Source: Chlorokybus atmophyticus (lineage: Eukaryota > Streptophyta > Chlorokybophyceae > Chlorokybales > Chlorokybaceae). Taken from it: a stretch of 64,000 bases of DNA. Shown here piece after piece: positions 61,787 to 64,000 of this stretch. Positions within the stretch are counted from its first letter, which is position 1. Every line of letters starts with the position of its first letter. The stretch covers positions 259,401 to 323,400 of the forward strand of contig RHPI01003642.1 in the NCBI GenBank assembly GCA_009103225.1, written 5' to 3'. Made by a program: the position numbers and the translations under genes. A model generated the notes under the pieces. That model was not told the origin of the DNA and searched no databases. It saw only the letters and a list, made by a program, of their open reading frames with translations.

Positions 61787-62112
61787 ACATCAACATGAAT
61801 GGTACTCTATCTGTTAATGGTACTACAGTACAAGGATACTCGCATACTACCACGATCGTAGAGTAATACTGTGCTGTCATGCCATGGAACCCAGAGCGCT
61901 GTCCGAGTTTGTTGCTGTCAACCACGCTCTAAACCAGCGAGGTATGCAAGCCATGCACTGACTCATGCGCCGGGCAGTCATCATACACATGTACAGCCAA
62001 TGCTTCTAAAACAGCAGATATCTTGTGCACCATGCACCATGCTGCAACTATACATGTACCTACATGGTGCACAGGAAGCCAACACAAAACTACAATACAT
62101 GCACAATTGGCA

Positions 62113-64000
62113 TCAAGGCGGGGGCCAAATCACCGCCGACACGTTGGCGTCTTGCATCATGCGTGGCGACCAAAACGGGTGAGGTTGCTTGCAGAGTGGA
62201 CACGCTTGTAGATTCTTTGATTTATTTGCCACAGTCTTCTGATGTGCTATGATGCAGACATGGCACATCGCTTTTTTGCAACAGGGCGTCTCCCCATCCG
62301 CTGGGGGGGGTGGCTCTTCAATGCGACAAATCAGCACACATGGTGCACGCGGGTGTGCAAGCTGCCTCTGCCACCAAACTCTGTTATCGCATCGCAGGCG
62401 TAGCGACTCCCATCAAAATGGCGCAGCATAACGCTCCACTGCCTACTCGATCACCTGACGCCCATCTGCCGCCATACACCACCTGCTGGTCTTGGTGGTC
62501 TCGTCCAGCATGCGTTCATCCAGGCCCTCAACATGGCTGTCGTCACTCGTGTACTCCCCCGCATCGTCATTTTCTTCGAGCTTCCACAGAATCAGCTCGA
62601 CGTGCCGTATGACATACTGCCACTGCCAGCCAAAGCATGCCAAGTACAGCTCGAATGGTTTTACTTGCCACCCAGCATGTTTGCTCAGGTAGTGGCACAC
62701 ATCTCGACCCGCATTAATCGACATCGACAGGTACATCTGCTGCAGCAGGTCGAAGTTCTGCTCCGCAGATAGCTCTTGCACATTGCCGGGGTGCTGCGGC
62801 AGCAACAACACCATCATATCGAGGACGGCGAGGGGCAACAACGTACTACGGATGGCCATATCGTGTATGGGTTCCAACCACGGCCAATCCCCAGAGGTCT
62901 GTTTAGACCGCATTCTCCGCGTTTGCTCCCACTTATTGCAAACTTTCGTCACCCACCTCGAGGCATGCCGCATGCGGTGATGCAGCGCGTCTTGGGCGTA
63001 CTGTAGGGTGATCAACTCCTTTGCACTACGAGTCAGCCCCCCAAAGCGTCTGCGCGTCGGTGCTTTGAGCTTAGGCAGCTCGTGCCGCACCGGCTGTCTC
63101 TCTGGACGATGCTGAGCAGCCACTTGACGCTGTAAACCCGCCTGTGCCTACTCAGGACACGCAGTCAGCCCCAGTGAGGCTTCAAGGCACTGTGCTTCTT
63201 CTAATGTTGTAACGATGCCTCACCTTTCCTTTTTTGGTCCTGTCAGCGTCCTTTGTTCCAACAACCTTCTTCTTTTTTTTTTTGTCACCCTGCACATCCT
63301 GGCAGGCGCTCTCCGTGGCACTGTCACTCAGAGGAGGTAAGGCGTTATCTTCTTGCTCCACAGCCTTGCGCTTGTTGGTTGCCTCCCGTTCCTCCACGAC
63401 CTCATGTTGCTTCATGAGGTCGAGCATGAAGCCTTTGTCTTTCAGCGCAGCTTTCAGGACACCTCGATCAATCTCTTTACCAACAAGACAGGCTGGGATC
63501 AATGTGGCAAGCTTTGAGGGAGAGGGCGAGCTACAGCTGCTTCTTGATGGGAATGCCTCCGGATGGTCAGAGTGCGGTGGCAAGTGAGTCTCCGCGGCAG
63601 GAAGGGAGGGTGCTGAATTGGGATTGCGAGCATGTGGCTGTGGTTGAGGGGAGGCAAGATGTGCAGAACACTCGGCTACTTCTTGCCTAGCACACGAAGG
63701 CGAGGCCTGAGGCGTTGGCGCAGCACTCTGGGTCACAGCCGGTGGTAGCGGGGAATTGGCAACGCCATGCCGCCACTCTCCGATCAGGTGTGTTACCTCC
63801 GGTGGCACTTCATGCATAGGCCACGACCACTGTTCGGTGCTTGCAGGCTTGAGGAGCCAAAAGTGTGCTTCTGGCTCATCAGGAGCAGTGTTGCCCACCA
63901 CCAGGACTGAGTTGGGGGCTTCTTTATTTCCAACCCAAACTGCGCTGCCGGGCCGTGGCACCCACTCCCCATGCTCGCGCTGAACGGTCACGCAGCCAAT
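62113..64000 (-). CDS. Unrecognised protein with C-terminal RING-like cluster, partial at right edge
   Basis: Three exons with matching phases: from beyond 64000 to 63224, 62455-63129, and 62113-62361. About 560 residues are visible. The first has a Trp-rich start (GEWVPRPGSAVWVGNKEAPN, AHFWLLKPASTEQWSWPMHE), then Ser/Pro-rich linker and a Lys run (DKKKKKKVVGTKD). The second is helical (RRRFGGLTRSAKELITLQ, LEPIHDMAIRSTLLPLAVLD, FGWQWQYVIRHVELILW). The third has CVLIC, CCKKAMCHVC and ACPLC, a RING-type pattern with a first pair spaced C-x3-C instead of C-x2-C. It could be an E3 ligase, but zinc binding is inference. Whether it belongs to the neighbouring mobile element is open. Confidence 0.55.

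Larger units (their letters stand above)
56184..61827. mobile_element. Plavaka/KDZ-type DNA transposon carrying a C5 cytosine methyltransferase
   Basis: Two convergent genes, a Plavaka-like transposase (plus) and a DNA cytosine methyltransferase (minus), are flanked on both sides by clusters of the word AATGGTAC/GTACCATT, often as palindromes. The left cluster is at about 56187-56392 and the right cluster at about 61769-61822. I could not identify terminal inverted repeats or a target-site duplication, so the ends are approximate and set by the outermost copies of the word. One N occurs at 56290. The element does not resemble the host genes around it. Confidence 0.6.
61631..62112. other. Right flank of the transposon, no gene
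   Basis: Holds the AATGGTAC-word cluster and the inverted repeats listed separately. No supported exon. Confidence 0.5.

Overview
This window is nuclear DNA from a eukaryote of the green lineage, most likely a green alga. I base this on its gene set and not on any database search. The genes are dense with introns that are mostly GT-AG, with a few GC-AG. The intergenic DNA is rich in TG/CA words and microsatellites. Several proteins have plant-type features: a HOS1-like nucleoporin, a CYP22-type cyclophilin start, a plant-style DHHC acyltransferase, GPCAT-type glycerophosphocholine acyltransferase, and AAACCCTA-type telo-box motifs near gene starts. Most genes could be rebuilt exon by exon with intron phases that close exactly, so local sequence quality is good.

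Layout. 0.1-0.6 kb: cyclophilin H, running off the left edge. 1.7-2.4 kb: a frame-broken membrane protein. 3.2-3.7 kb: a long CT array with an N gap. 4.2-6.2 kb: a LAP1-like single-pass membrane protein, divergent from a small two-helix membrane protein (6.4-6.7 kb). 6.8-8.4 kb: a UBE2Q-type ubiquitin-conjugating enzyme. 8.5-12.7 kb: an unrecognised protein of at least 15 exons. 14.2-16.0 kb: an RS-rich protein with five zinc knuckles. 17.5-19.6 kb: DHHC palmitoyltransferase. 22.1-23.3 kb: a decayed C4-sterol methyl oxidase. 24.8-26.8 kb: an ERp29/PDI-like ER protein. 27.4-30.6 kb: UTP18. 31.3-33.6 kb: glycerophosphocholine acyltransferase. 35.0-37.0 kb: an FBXO7-like F-box protein. 39.4-43.2 kb: proteasome subunit RPN2, divergent from a HOS1-like nucleoporin (43.7-47.2 kb). 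47.9-49.3 kb: an SCP/CTD-type phosphatase. 50.5-53.0 kb: a CLASRP/SWAP-type RS protein. 55.3-56.0 kb: a small hypothetical protein.

The right end (about 56.2-61.9 kb) is the unusual part. It holds a Plavaka/KDZ-type DNA transposon whose transposase (+ strand) converges on a cytosine-C5 DNA methyltransferase gene (- strand). The methyltransferase catalytic domain has the motif set of phage-type enzymes. It is joined to a cysteine-rich N terminus and a Tudor-like segment. The same AATGGTAC word, mostly in palindromes, recurs on both flanks and may be the transposase binding site. A further gene with a C-terminal RING-like cluster runs from 62.1 kb off the right edge.

Functional themes in the host genes are ubiquitin-proteasome (UBE2Q, FBXO7-like, RPN2), nuclear envelope and pore (LAP1-like, HOS1-like), ER and lipid metabolism (ERp29-like, GPC acyltransferase, sterol oxidase relic, DHHC), and RNA processing (cyclophilin H, zinc-knuckle protein, UTP18, CLASRP). 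Several neighbours are divergent pairs, which suggests shared promoters.
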